Of a DNA stretch of 64,000 nt, positions 1-9,000 are shown one piece after another. Both the position numbers and the translations under genes were made by a program. The stretch comes from Bradyrhizobium diversitatis (GTDB taxonomy: Bacteria > Pseudomonadota > Alphaproteobacteria > Rhizobiales > Xanthobacteraceae). Each line of letters opens with the position of its first letter. Within the stretch, counting starts at the first letter, position 1. The DNA is taken from the NCBI RefSeq assembly GCF_016031635.1, contig NZ_JACEGD010000003.1, positions 1 through 64,000 on the forward strand, read 5' to 3'. The notes below the pieces were generated by a model. It was given only the letters and a program-made list of their open reading frames with translations. It was not told the DNA's origin and did no database searches.

Positions 1-203
1 GCCCTACCCCACCCCTTCCTCTCCGCTTAGGCTGGAAGGTTAAGCAAGCCTGCGCTTCTGAAGACCGCGTTCGTCAATGTTCGAATGAAGCAAGAGAGGT
101 GGCCCACCGCAACGCGCCCTGTCGCACTGGACGGCTGCGTGCACGCAACAGCTCGATGCCTCCCCGGAATCCCGAGAGAACAAGCAAGCCGCCACCAAGA
201 AAC

Positions 204-896
204 ATGACTGCCCCAAGGATAACTAGTCCACGTTCATGGAATGGAAAGGCACTGGCCGGCGACTGGTTGGTGACGCTGAAAATCGACGGCGTCCGCGCAA
301 TCTGGCACGACGAGCGTGGCTGGCTGAGCCGGGCCGACAAGGAGCTTCATAACATTCCGCCGTGGCGAGAGGACCAACCCCGCGACTGCGAGGTCTTCGT
401 CAACAATTTCCGCGACACAATCCGCGCGACCAGGACCAGGCGCCGGAAGTTAGGCACACCCTCAATTACACAAGAGCACCTCTTCGGCCTCGCCCCTCTC
501 GACCCGCGCCTTCATTGGGGCAGCCTGACCGATCCCTCTTCCGCAGCCATCTGCGCTCACCTCCAACTCGCCAACGACCTTGGTTACGAGGGTCTCGTTC
601 TTCGTCAGGGCGACCATTGGGTCAAAATCAAGCCCGCAGAGACTCACGACGTCCCCATCACCGGATGCGTTGAGGGCAAGGGCAAGCACCGCGGCCGGTT
701 GGGCTTCGTCACAACTGCCAAAGGCGCCGTGGGGGCCGGTTTCACCGACAGGGAACGCGAAATCCTGTGGGCCGAAGCCAAAGCTGGAGCATTGGTCGGC
801 CAAGTGATCGAGGTGAGTTGCATGCAATTCACTCCGAACGGCCAATTCCGTCACCCATTCTTCGTCCGGATGCGCCCTGATAAGCTTAGTGCTTGA
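204..896 (+). CDS. Compact phage-type ATP-dependent DNA ligase
   Basis: This 230-residue protein carries the nucleotidyltransferase motifs of ATP-dependent DNA ligases. Motif I is LKIDGVRA, whose lysine would be adenylated. A DCEVF motif III, the segment LFGLAPLDP, EGLVLR (motif IV) and VKIKP (motif V) follow in order. The last 70 residues, from CVEGKGKHRG, look like the OB-fold domain. It would seal nicked duplex DNA. There is no N-terminal DNA-binding domain, so it resembles the minimal ligases of phages and accessory elements rather than LigC/LigD. The frame is open upstream to 99, but the first 35 codons are Arg/Pro-rich with no ligase similarity, so ATG 204 is preferred; no strong ribosome binding site marks it. 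No Ku or LigD partner is visible nearby. Confidence 0.8.
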   Translation: MTAPRITSPRSWNGKALAGDWLVTLKIDGVRAIWHDERGWLSRADKELHNIPPWREDQPRDCEVFVNNFRDTIRATRTRRRKLGTPSITQEHLFGLAPLDPRLHWGSLTDPSSAAICAHLQLANDLGYEGLVLRQGDHWVKIKPAETHDVPITGCVEGKGKHRGRLGFVTTAKGAVGAGFTDREREILWAEAKAGALVGQVIEVSCMQFTPNGQFRHPFFVRMRPDKLSA

Positions 897-1280
897 GAAA
901 TCGACGGGCGCAGCTGCTCCGACACAACTTTAGTCTAAGTAGCCGGTTCGCCGCCTGATCGCGACGAAACTGGGATCCAATTTCTCATAGGGCTTCTTCC
1001 CGGCGGCGCCATCTCGCAACCGAGTTGATGCCTCAAAGCTAAGCTGCTGGGGCGGCCTCATCACCTTGAGATGATGCAATGAAAAAGCGCCGCCACCCAT
1101 TTGATTCTCTGAGCTTGACAAGCGTCTCGGATCAAGGCGAGTTCGCGCTCGCTTCGTAGCGTCGCTGCTTCGCTTACGAACAAGTCTTCTCTCCGTACAC
1201 ACCCACACCAGTTGCGCAGACTGGCTATCGCTAGATGCCCGATCCGTATCCCAACGTTAGATTAAGGAATAGAAGTTCAG
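897..1280. other. Gene-poor gap
   Basis: No convincing gene is seen here. A 92-codon minus-strand frame (930-1208) has no recognisable motif, no clear ribosome binding site and a composition like a chance frame in GC-rich DNA. The promoter of the small gene at 1281 presumably lies near the right end. Confidence 0.4.
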
Positions 1281-1520
1281 ATGTCGAAGCAATCACCCCA
1301 TGACCTGCTAAAACGGCTTCGAGAGCTAAATCCAAACGCGAGTGCGGCCGAACTTAAGGAGCTGATGTGGGATGAATTACAACGATCTCCCGAAGCGCTC
1401 AGGGAAGCCGTCTTTGATGACGTATGGGATTCTTTCGTAAAGGAAACCGGCCATCGGCCTCGCAATGTCGATGATACGTTCGAAGAAGTCATAAAATGGC
1501 TTAAGAAGCCGAGCAACTAG
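1281..1520 (+). CDS. Small hypothetical protein, 79 residues
   Basis: I do not recognise this protein. It is hydrophilic and rich in Glu, Lys and Leu, with no signal peptide or membrane segment. It looks mostly helical: two amphipathic stretches (residues 7-35 and 38-55) and a C-terminal VIKWLKKPSN tail. It begins at ATG 1281, with purine-rich AGGAATAGAAG upstream. The codon use and natural amino-acid balance make a real gene more likely than a chance frame. It lies alone between a DNA ligase gene and a degraded zinc-ribbon reading frame, so context does not suggest a function. Confidence 0.55.
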   Translation: MSKQSPHDLLKRLRELNPNASAAELKELMWDELQRSPEALREAVFDDVWDSFVKETGHRPRNVDDTFEEVIKWLKKPSN

Positions 1521-1690
1521 AGCGCCTCTACGAGGAACACACCCCTCAGAAGCACTCCACTCTGCGCTCTGCGGCACTCGCAGCACGGATACGTCTTCTT
1601 GGCCGAGCTCTCGGAGCACCTTGTAGCTGAAGACGCGCTTTTCGGCTTACGTGAGTCGCGCACCAGGGGAAGAATTGTCACCTAGATGCG

Positions 1691-1980
1691 TTGGGAGAAG
1701 AAACGTCCGGGACGCACTCATCAAGAGGATGGCAAGACACTTGCTACCGGGCGTTAATCAACCGCTACCAATGCGACCGCTGCGGGGCTGTCTGGAAAAC
1801 GCCTGTTCCCGCGGCTGTGCCAACGAGTGTTCCAACTGCCATGTCGATACGAATCTACGCCGCTCTGAAAAGGTTTTCCCTTGCGCCTGCGAGTACCTGG
1901 GACGTGAGGAGATTCGCTGCGCTGCAGATTCCTGGGTCTCACGACGAAACATCACGCGCTCAAGGTTGAACCCCAAGTGA
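1691..1980 (+). pseudogene. Frameshifted zinc-ribbon protein remnant
   Basis: Two overlapping forward frames each carry half of what looks like one zinc ribbon. The frame starting near 1691 reads YQCDRCGAVWKTPVP. The adjacent frame continues with CANECSNCHVDTN just downstream. Joined by a single-base shift near 1800, they give a Cys-x2-Cys ... Cys-x3-Cys-x2-Cys arrangement followed by RRSEKVF. Neither frame alone looks like a normal protein. I infer a small zinc-binding protein broken by an indel; a chance arrangement or a sequencing error cannot be excluded. Confidence 0.3.
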
Positions 1981-2083
1981 CATTCGTGCGAGTCTTCCCA
2001 GAGCAGCGGCTAGGCACGCTGGCGTGGTGAGGGATTTCGGAAACCCGTTGAGAGCTGATGACCCGCAACGTGCGAAATGTCAG

Positions 2084-2105
2084 AGAGCCCCCAATTGGGG
2101 GCTCT
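2084..2105. terminator. Perfect hairpin, probable transcription terminator
   Basis: A perfect palindrome with 9-bp arms (AGAGCCCCC / GGGGGCTCT) around an AATT loop, followed by TCCTAT. It lies between the degraded zinc-ribbon region and the PP2C gene and would insulate the phosphatase from upstream transcription. The T-tract is weak. Confidence 0.6.
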
Positions 2106-2144
2106 TCCTATAGGCGCCCATTGAATAGCCCGGGATCATTCGCA

Positions 2145-2909
2145 ATGCCAAGCTGGAACATTGCCGCCTTCACCCATCGCGGTCGCGTGCGCTCCACCAA
2201 CGAGGACGCTGTCGCCGTCCACAAGCGCATTCTGACCGGTGACATGACCGAACCTTTGGTCATTTCGGCAGCGGACGATTGCTGCGTCCTGATGATCGCG
2301 GATGGCATGGGTGGCCACGCGCAAGGCGCGAAGGCCAGCCGCGCTGTTCTCGATTATCTGGTTACAGCTATTGTTCGGCTTTCAGATCCTGTTTCCTGCG
2401 CCGAGGTGATCGAGGAAGCCAATCAGCATCTCTTTGAACTCATGCACCTGCATCAGGAAGCGCTCGGCATGGGCTCGACCATCGTCGGCGCCGCCCTGAA
2501 AGCGGACCAGCTGGTCACATTCAATGTCGGCGATAGCCGTACCTACCTGTTCAGCTCAGGCCAGCTAATCCAACTCAGCCACGACGACGTGCCCGAACAC
2601 GAGAACCATCGCGTCGGTCTCCGCCGGTCCCATGCCATCACTCAGGCGCTCGGCGGCTCTTCACTTCCCGTAGCGATTGAGCCTCACGTCACCGTCGAGG
2701 CACCGCTCGCATCCGGGGAAGCCCTGCTCCTTTGCAGTGACGGCCTCACCGACATGGTCGACAATCAGTCCATCAGCAAAGTGCTGCGCTCGGCCCGGAC
2801 GCCGCTCCAATCCGTCCGCAAGCTCGCCGCCAGGGCATTTGGCGCGGGGGCGCGAGACAATATCTCGCTGATTGTCGCGGTGCGCTCGGACTCGTCAGGC
2901 GGCCCGTAG
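2145..2909 (+). CDS. PP2C-family serine/threonine phosphatase
   Basis: A 254-residue metal-dependent protein phosphatase (PPM/PP2C fold) expected to remove phosphate from Ser/Thr residues of cytoplasmic proteins. The diagnostic motifs are in order: RVRSTNEDA near the N-terminus, the metal-binding IADGMGGHAQG, GSTIVGA, FNVGDSRTYLF, LLLCSDGLTDMV, and the late ARDNISLIV, whose Asp completes the metal centre. There is no membrane segment or extra domain. The frame is open to 2058, but that would run translation through the hairpin at 2084-2105; ATG 2145 (MPSWNIAAFTHRG) matches the usual family N-terminus. No kinase gene is adjacent, but the kinase-bearing MAD6 gene lies about 10 kb away in the same island. 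Confidence 0.88.
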   Translation: MPSWNIAAFTHRGRVRSTNEDAVAVHKRILTGDMTEPLVISAADDCCVLMIADGMGGHAQGAKASRAVLDYLVTAIVRLSDPVSCAEVIEEANQHLFELMHLHQEALGMGSTIVGAALKADQLVTFNVGDSRTYLFSSGQLIQLSHDDVPEHENHRVGLRRSHAITQALGGSSLPVAIEPHVTVEAPLASGEALLLCSDGLTDMVDNQSISKVLRSARTPLQSVRKLAARAFGAGARDNISLIVAVRSDSSGGP

Positions 2910-2935
2910 GCAGTCCTCAGAAGCTCGGCGCGGAA

Positions 2936-3196
2936 TCAGCGCTTCTTCCGTCCTCTCCTAAGCGTCGGCGGAGGTTTCTCATTCGATTTCGGCACCAACA
3001 GAAGTTCGGCGGCCGGGACTTCGAGCGCCTTAGCGAGCCTATCCAGCGTTTCAACGGTGGGATTTTCGACGCCCCGCTCGATCCGCCCCACGTATGAGCG
3101 GTCAACTCCTGCATCAACAGCTAGGGCCTCTTGGGACAGGGCACGCTTCACGCGAAGCCGTCTGAGATTCCAAGCCACGAGCGCTGTCGCTTTCAT
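2936..3196 (-). CDS. XRE-family HTH transcriptional regulator
   Basis: An 86-residue protein with one Cro/C1-type helix-turn-helix at residues 8-66 (LRRLRVKRALSQEALAVDAG, then VDRSYVGRIERG and NPTVETLDRLAKALEV). A basic tail ends RRGRKKR. It is a DNA-binding regulator with no sensor domain, of the type common in mobile elements and restriction-modification control. It is convergent with the PP2C gene and divergent from the exported-protein genes, so the promoter at 3214-3242 lies in the shared region it may control. Confidence 0.85.
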   Translation of the reverse strand: MKATALVAWNLRRLRVKRALSQEALAVDAGVDRSYVGRIERGVENPTVETLDRLAKALEVPAAELLLVPKSNEKPPPTLRRGRKKR

Positions 3197-3213
3197 CGCG
3201 ACAACAGACGGCT

Positions 3214-3242
3214 TTGCGGTCTATTAAAACACGCACTATAAT
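3214..3242 (+). promoter_or_regulatory. Sigma-70-type promoter
   Basis: TTGCGG and a perfect TATAAT are separated by exactly 17 bases. The promoter points towards the exported-protein gene at 3378 and starts just upstream of the divergent XRE gene, a typical position for repression by that regulator. Confidence 0.5.
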
Positions 3243-3377
3243 GCCCTAATTAGAACTTAGCTGTGTCCAAATCCTTCCCACCCCGGCCATCTCCCGCAAC
3301 TCCCTCCACGCAAACCTGAAACCCCATCGCGGCAACCTGAATCCGGCACCGCCCGCTCGCGAAAGGAGCGCCTACCT

Positions 3378-3800
3378 GTGCAATGCAAGACCAGTAACCC
3401 CTCCAGGATGGCCTCTTCTGTCTTTGCGACGCTTGTCCTCTCAGGCTGTGGCGGCCAGTCCGTCTGCGCCGATGGCGAGGTTCTCAAGACGGTGAAGAAG
3501 CTGTTCGATCAGCAGCAGTTCGGCCAATTCATTCAAGCGTCACCAACCATCTTTGTGGTTCAGGAAGAGAGCGCGACACTGGCATCTGTCGATAAGGAAG
3601 GAGGCAAGAGCCTCTGCTCGGTGCTGGTTCAGCTCGACATCCTGGAAATGTCGAGGTTCACGGGCACCTCCGATGCCGACCTTGCGAAAATGAAGCAAGA
3701 AGCCCCGAAAAGAGGTCTGCCGCTGACGAAGGACTACCTAGTAAACTACACGGTACAGCCGATGGCGTCGGGGCAAAACTTTGTGACGGTGCTGCCGTGA
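3378..3800 (+). CDS. Putative lipoprotein of unknown function
   Basis: A 140-residue protein with a short hydrophobic N-terminus ending LVLSGCGG, which resembles a lipobox with Cys24 as the lipidated residue. The rest is soluble, with two further cysteines (VCADG and LCSVL) that could form a disulfide in the periplasm. The GTG start at 3378 is supported by AAAGGAG nine bases upstream. It is followed at once by another exported-protein gene, so the two are probably cotranscribed. I do not recognise the family. Confidence 0.65.
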   Translation: MQCKTSNPSRMASSVFATLVLSGCGGQSVCADGEVLKTVKKLFDQQQFGQFIQASPTIFVVQEESATLASVDKEGGKSLCSVLVQLDILEMSRFTGTSDADLAKMKQEAPKRGLPLTKDYLVNYTVQPMASGQNFVTVLP

Positions 3801-3910
3801 GGAGCATCGTTAGTCACGCGCTGACACAAGCCGCCGGCATTTCCGTCGGTTCAAGCGCACCAGCCGCCACCACTCACGCCGTTCAGAGCATTCAAAAGAG
3901 AAACCGACCC

Positions 3911-4492
3911 ATGCGGCTCATCATCGCCGTGCTGCTCTCGTTCGCTTGCATCGCTCCCGTCAACGCGGAAGAAGTTGTCTTCTACCAAAAGGAACCGGAC
4001 AAATTCTGGACCGTGTTTGGCGGAGCTGACACGGACACGGGGCAAGCCACCTGCTGGGGCCGCGCGAACAAGAAGGACGGATCGTTTATTGAAATTCATC
4101 GCTCGCTCGTGGACGGTGAAGTCTGGGCCATCATCCGCAACACCGCCTGGGAGATCGTCGGCGATGGCAGGGGCGTGTTGCGTTGGAACTTCTACAGCGC
4201 GAACAAGGACGCCTTCATCGACGGGACAGAATTCACCTATGAGATCAAAAACAAGAACACAATCCTGATCCTGCAGATCACGCCCAAGCGTTTCTCAGAG
4301 GTGCTTTGGAACACCCGCTATTTCACTCTCGTGATGCCGGGCAATCTCCAGAATCTCTCCGTCAGCTTCGAGCGCAAGGGATCGTCAATGCTCGACGCGC
4401 TCGCCGAATGCGTCGCCAAGAACGAGAAGACGTACAAGAACTTCAAGCCCTCGCTCGAAAGGATCCCCGACGCGGTCAAGGACAAGATTTGA
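3911..4492 (+). CDS. Secreted hypothetical protein
   Basis: A 193-residue protein beginning MRLIIAVLLSFACIAPVNAEE, a classical Sec signal peptide with probable cleavage after VNA. The mature part is soluble, with two cysteines (ATCWGR and AECVAK) and no recognised domain; alternating strands such as AIIRNTAWEIV and FTYEIKNKNTILIL suggest a beta-rich fold. The frame is open back to 3797, overlapping the upstream lipoprotein gene, but only ATG 3911 places the signal peptide at the N-terminus. Likely periplasmic. Confidence 0.65.
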   Translation: MRLIIAVLLSFACIAPVNAEEVVFYQKEPDKFWTVFGGADTDTGQATCWGRANKKDGSFIEIHRSLVDGEVWAIIRNTAWEIVGDGRGVLRWNFYSANKDAFIDGTEFTYEIKNKNTILILQITPKRFSEVLWNTRYFTLVMPGNLQNLSVSFERKGSSMLDALAECVAKNEKTYKNFKPSLERIPDAVKDKI

Positions 4493-4588
4493 GACGGGAC
4501 CGCAGCAAACGGCGTGTCGCACCAAGCGAACGCCTCCCACCGACTTGAAATGCCCTTGCTCTTAGCCGACACCCAACGGCGGCTGCCT

Positions 4589-4661
4589 CCAGATCATCGT
4601 GGGTGGATAGGGCAGCCGCGCGCAAGGCGCGAGGCTGCCCTATGCGTTCTCGACGATCTGG
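4589..4661. repeat. Long hairpin of boundary element A
   Basis: Outer arms CCAGATCATCG and CGACGATCTGG enclose a perfect 11-bp inner stem, ATAGGGCAGCC (4607-4617) with GGCTGCCCTAT (4633-4643), and a small GCGC loop. A related hairpin with different inner sequence lies at 26661-26730, the corresponding position of boundary element B. Confidence 0.6.
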
Positions 4662-4780
4662 TTGCTGCTGTCGTTGGGATTCGGAAACATGTCCCGCGCC
4701 GGCGCGTTGAAGCCCACTGTCATGAAGCGACGGCTCCCGCTGCCCGGCACAAGCCCATGACGAGTGCGATCAACACCTTT

Positions 4781-4884
4781 GCCGTCCATCACAAAGTATG
4801 GGCCGAGGTATGGGCTATCAATTAGCCCAGTTCAGGAAGCAGTGAAAAATAAGGACTTTTAGGCCGGTATGGCGGAGAGGGAGA
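4781..4884. repeat. Imperfect direct repeat A, possible attachment site
   Basis: This 104-bp block aligns without gaps to 26776-26879. The first 36 bp match at 33 positions and the last 52 bp at about 45; the 16 bases between are unrelated. It contains two TATGGGC heptamers 12 bases apart and ends TGGCGGAGAGGGAG, which on the minus strand reads like the 3' end of a tRNA-Ser. It lies just beyond the 3' end of the Mrr gene. Confidence 0.65.
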
Positions 4885-5091
4885 CCAAATCTATACATAT
4901 TGCCCTCAGTCGCACACGTTCGCCGACGTTCACGAAACACCTGCCCCGCAGGGGCGAGCTGTGCGCCGGACCTCGTGCGGGTTCACCCCAATTCGCGAGC
5001 AATCTTCATGCAAATATGGGCCGGAGTATGGGCGAAAACGTTCGACGGAAGGTTGGGATCAGTTGGGAATATTCCTATCACCAGAATCATT

Positions 5092-6006
5092 TCATTCTTC
5101 CGAAAAAAAGTCTTCATCAATGCGCTTGAACTCCAGTACGCGACTCGAACGGACACCAACGCCGTGCTCGATCATGAGCTCCGTCAGACGCCTGCCGTCA
5201 ATCAGGATAACCCTCTGGGGGATCCGTCCGGCGAACTCGACCGCCTGGAGAGAGAAGGTCGACGTCGTAACGAACACCCCCTTGGTCGCCCCGAGCCCGA
5301 CGAGGCTGCCCGTGAACGCCTGGACCTCTGGCCGCCCGACCGACGACCCTGGTCCGTATCGCTTTGCCTGAACATAAATACGGTCGAGCCCAAGAACGTC
5401 TTCGTTGATCACGCCGTCGACGCCTCCGTCTCCGGATCGGCCAAGCTGCGCCGCTGCGTTCCGGTGGGATCCGCCATATCCCATGGCGACGAGGAGTTCG
5501 ACGATAACACTCTCGAAAAAACTCGGATCATTCTGAAGTATTCTCTCCAGAAGCTCCGCCCGTAGCGCCACTTGTGTCGCATTGAACGCCGATTCGATTA
5601 CCTCTTCGGGCGTCGCCGCGGCCGGAGCTTGGTGCATCGGCGTCGCGACGGTCTCGTCGGCCTGATTGTTGCGATAGAACTCGCGGAACGCCGGAACGGA
5701 CAGAAGGTATTGCGTATCGAGATTGGTCGGTGGGTTCTTGAGCAAAGCCTTCCCAGCGGATGTAATGACAAATCGACCGCGGCGCGGCGAATCCAGATAA
5801 CCAGCCTTGCTCAGATAAAACTTTGCCCAATGGATGCGGTTGTGCAGAACTCGCTGCTTGCCACTCGGAAGCTTTTTCTCTCGATCAGCATCACTTAGGC
5901 CAAAACGTGCCGCCACTTCGGCCTCTGCAATGGGAACTGACGTTTCGCCTCTCGCAGCAATTTCCAAGACAGGCAGCATCAGCGATTGATAGTCAGGAAT
6001 TGGCAT
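5092..6006 (-). CDS. mrr: Mrr-type restriction endonuclease
   Basis: A 304-residue type IV restriction enzyme, predicted to cut DNA carrying methylated bases. The N-terminal 90 residues (MPIPDYQSLMLPVLE onwards) form the winged-helix Mrr_N domain. The C-terminal half is the Mrr catalytic domain of PD-(D/E)xK type, with GDGGVDGVI and YVQAKRYG supplying the catalytic Asp and Gln-x-Lys. The frame runs back to 6126 inside MAD8, but ATG 6006 fits the family N-terminus and is preceded by GAGG; ATG 6018 is the alternative. It starts 25 bases after the MAD8 stop, so it is probably the last gene of the MADS operon and may serve as a nuclease partner for it. Confidence 0.88.
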   Translation of the reverse strand: MPIPDYQSLMLPVLEIAARGETSVPIAEAEVAARFGLSDADREKKLPSGKQRVLHNRIHWAKFYLSKAGYLDSPRRGRFVITSAGKALLKNPPTNLDTQYLLSVPAFREFYRNNQADETVATPMHQAPAAATPEEVIESAFNATQVALRAELLERILQNDPSFFESVIVELLVAMGYGGSHRNAAAQLGRSGDGGVDGVINEDVLGLDRIYVQAKRYGPGSSVGRPEVQAFTGSLVGLGATKGVFVTTSTFSLQAVEFAGRIPQRVILIDGRRLTELMIEHGVGVRSSRVLEFKRIDEDFFSEE

Positions 6007-6031
6007 CGGCCGCCTCATCGCTTCGCGTTTG

Positions 6032-9000
6032 CTACGGACTCGAAACCGCAGTTTTCGTTCCACCCCCGTGCTGCGTGACACGCGGTCTACAGCGAACTTT
6101 AACAACTCCTCGGGTGAAGGACTCATCAGTGGCCTTACTTGACCAGATGAATGCCTCTCCGGGGCGGAGATTTGACATCTTCTCAGGCGTCAGCGAACCG
6201 AGGGCAGCATTGGCCTTCTGAAGGTGCTTAAGCCAGGCAGGCGAGTTGAACTTGTGCAGGATGACCTGGCTCGAGAGCTCGATGAGCGAGACTGGTACCG
6301 ACGGCGGATCCTGACTGGCGACCATGATGCTTGTCCCCTTGTGGCGCATCTCGCGGACGACCTCGATTAAGCCAGAGACGAGATCGGGGCTCTCGATGTA
6401 CTTGTGTGCCTCGTCGAACACGACGAGTTTGTTGAACGAGCGCTCTAACCCGTTCTCGTCGCGATATTTCGCATCGGCGACGAGTTGGAGCAGCACAACG
6501 AAGAGGCCAAGCGCCTCGTCCTTCTCGATGAACTCGTCGCGGAGGTCGACGATGATGAGGCGGCCCGGCCGGATCTCGTCCTTCAGGCGAATCGAGTCGT
6601 CGATGTATTCGCTCGCTAGTTCGAGCCGCATCTTTGCCATGCTCTTCAGGTGCTCGGGCAGCGACGAGGCTTCGATTTCACGATCCAGCCCCTTAAGAGT
6701 GAGTTCGTCGCGCAGTGACTTCATCATGCGCTTGAGCTGACGGATGTATGTCGCCTGGTTGCCGACGGCGCCCATGAGAAAGCACCAATGGCTCGTCTGA
6801 AGTTCGGCGGCGGCGAATTTCAGCGGGCGTACCTCGATGCCTGGGTATTCCTTCTTACGCTCCTCAAGCTTGTCAGCGGGAGCTAGTAGAAGGACGTCAG
6901 CGAGCGCGCCCGGCTCGGCGCCGAAGGTCTCCTTCAACGCCTTCACTTGGGCTGCCTCGCTGTTAGGCGCGACCATCGACGTGAACTCCGGTGGGTAGTC
7001 CATCGTTGGGCTATAATGGAAAATGACCGTCGCGAGCGGCCGCGGCAGGACGTTGATGTTCGGGATGGGCAGCGAGGCCATCTCGGCGATCGTCCCGAGG
7101 GTATAGCTTTTGCCCCCGCCCTGCACACCGAAGAGGCTGATGGTATGCGTTTGATTCAGGTCGATTGCGACGCGCCGACCAGACACGTCGCCGAGAAGTC
7201 CGTACTGGGGCGATTCGCTGGTGACGCCGAGCATGATGTCGTAGGGGACGGCAGGGGCGAGGTGCGCCTCGACGCTTGAAGCCGGCCGCGGTTCATCCGA
7301 TGCTTGCAGCTCGCGACGCGCCGACACAGGCGCCAGGTTGGCTGCTGGAGCAACCTCAGGCGGAGCCGCCGGCGTATTCGGGTGCGCTAGCGGCGCTACG
7401 GCAGGCGTGGGTACGGCCTCCTGCGGAGCGGTGGGCAAAGGTGGCGCGACGCCGGGCTGGCGGGCACCCAGCTCCTCCCAAGACACTGTGCGGTCGCGCG
7501 GCGAACCGAGGAACGCAGCCGTGTCGAGCGTCGGCACGGAGGGCGCTCGCTCGCGGCGGCGGCGAACTTCGGCGACGCCTCGCGGGCGCGGGCCATCGCT
7601 CGGACCTCCGCTCCCCGAACTTGAGCTGGTGCTCGCCGACGTCTCGGTGCTTGGCGCGGCAGCGTCGACGAGCTGGCGAATCAGGTTGACGCCGATGCGG
7701 TGGTACTCGATGCCGCCCTCGCTCTCGGGCGGCTCAGTGCCCGGCTTGGCGAAGTCGAAAATGAACGCACTGCGCGTGAAAGCGAGCTGGTACCCGTCGT
7801 CGAGGGTATGGATGAAGTAGCGAGCCTCGTCTGCAGCTTGACGGCTAATGGCGCCGTAGCGCTCCGCGCGCTCCAGGTAAAACTCGAGGAGTAGCGCAAG
7901 CTCGCGTGTCTTGAACGCTCGATCCGGACGATCCTGTTGCGTACGCTGCGGGTCAAAGTGGTGCGCGAGCACCTGCTCGCTCTGGGCGATTTGCTCGGCG
8001 ATGTTCGCCTTGAGCGCGTTGTACTGCGCGAGATCGCCAACACCCGAGTAACACTTCACCTCGACGAGGCGGCACGTGACCGTACGCCGGGCGAGGTCGA
8101 GGTCGAAGAGTCCGAGGTCCGTGCGCCTGAAGCTGACCTCGTCGCCTAGCTCGTTGGCATGCGCCTTCAGCACGCGATAGAGGTCGAGGTGTGCGTCGAG
8201 CGGCACGACGACCTGATTCTCGAACACGCCCTGATGTTCCAAGTAGAGACGTGAAAGCGCGAGGCCGAGGGCTTCTGCACGTTGTGTCGGCGACGAGATA
8301 AGCTTTAACGCAAGGCGTCCCGAAAGGAAGCGGAGCTGGTCGAGCAGCACCACAGCGTGACGCCCCTCGGCCTGGAGCCCGTACTGTTCGAGCACTGGGC
8401 GCAGCAGCGCTTCGAGCTCCGCAACCGAGCGCGACGTGATCACGAGCCGGTGGCCCAGCGTACTCGCTATGTCGGGGGAGTGGTCGATGAGATAATCGGG
8501 ACGCGTCGAGTGCCCGCCGTGGTCGAAGAACTCGATGCCGAGGTTTCGGTCAAGGGTCAGTACCCAGTCACTCACCTCGTGGACTTGATGCAGGAGTGCG
8601 CGGTCGTCGGGGCCGAGCACGAGGCTGACCACTGGCCGCAGGTTGACGCCGCTCTGGCCAGTGGCAATTGTAGCCGTCGCGCTTGACATCGCGGCCGCAA
8701 GGCTGCCGAGCAGATCCGAGAGCTCCTCGGCTGACTCGATCGGCTGCGCCACGCCGTGGCGAGGCAGGCGTCGCCATGCAACAGTGAGCTCGTCCTCGTG
8801 ATATTCGGTCGAGAAGTCCTGCACGAGACCGTGGACGAAGGCGGTCGCATGGCGCGGGTCGGCTTTGCGCGCGGCCACTTCCTCGGCCGGGAACACGTCA
8901 AAGAGCAGCGACAGGTGCGCCGCGTGCGTCTCGGGGCTGGCGCGAAAGTCCTTGGTGGCGCGCACCGCGAGGCGGAGCTTCGGATAAAGATGCGTCTCCG

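Larger units (their letters stand above)
4493..5091. other. Non-coding boundary region holding repeat copy A
   Basis: No gene is supported here; the frames are short and lack motifs. The region carries a long hairpin (4589-4661), repeat copy A (4781-4884), and a further copy (5015-5033) of the motif TATGGGCC-GR-GTATGGGC. It separates the left accessory genes from the minus-strand defence cassette, so I read it as a recombination boundary. Confidence 0.55.

Noticed and set aside
1691..1969. An intact 92-residue gene
   Set aside because: Only the first third resembles a zinc ribbon and its partner half is in another frame, so a broken gene fits better.
4869..5129. Short forward frames over the boundary region
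   Set aside because: They cover the repeat and lack ribosome binding sites, motifs and normal composition.
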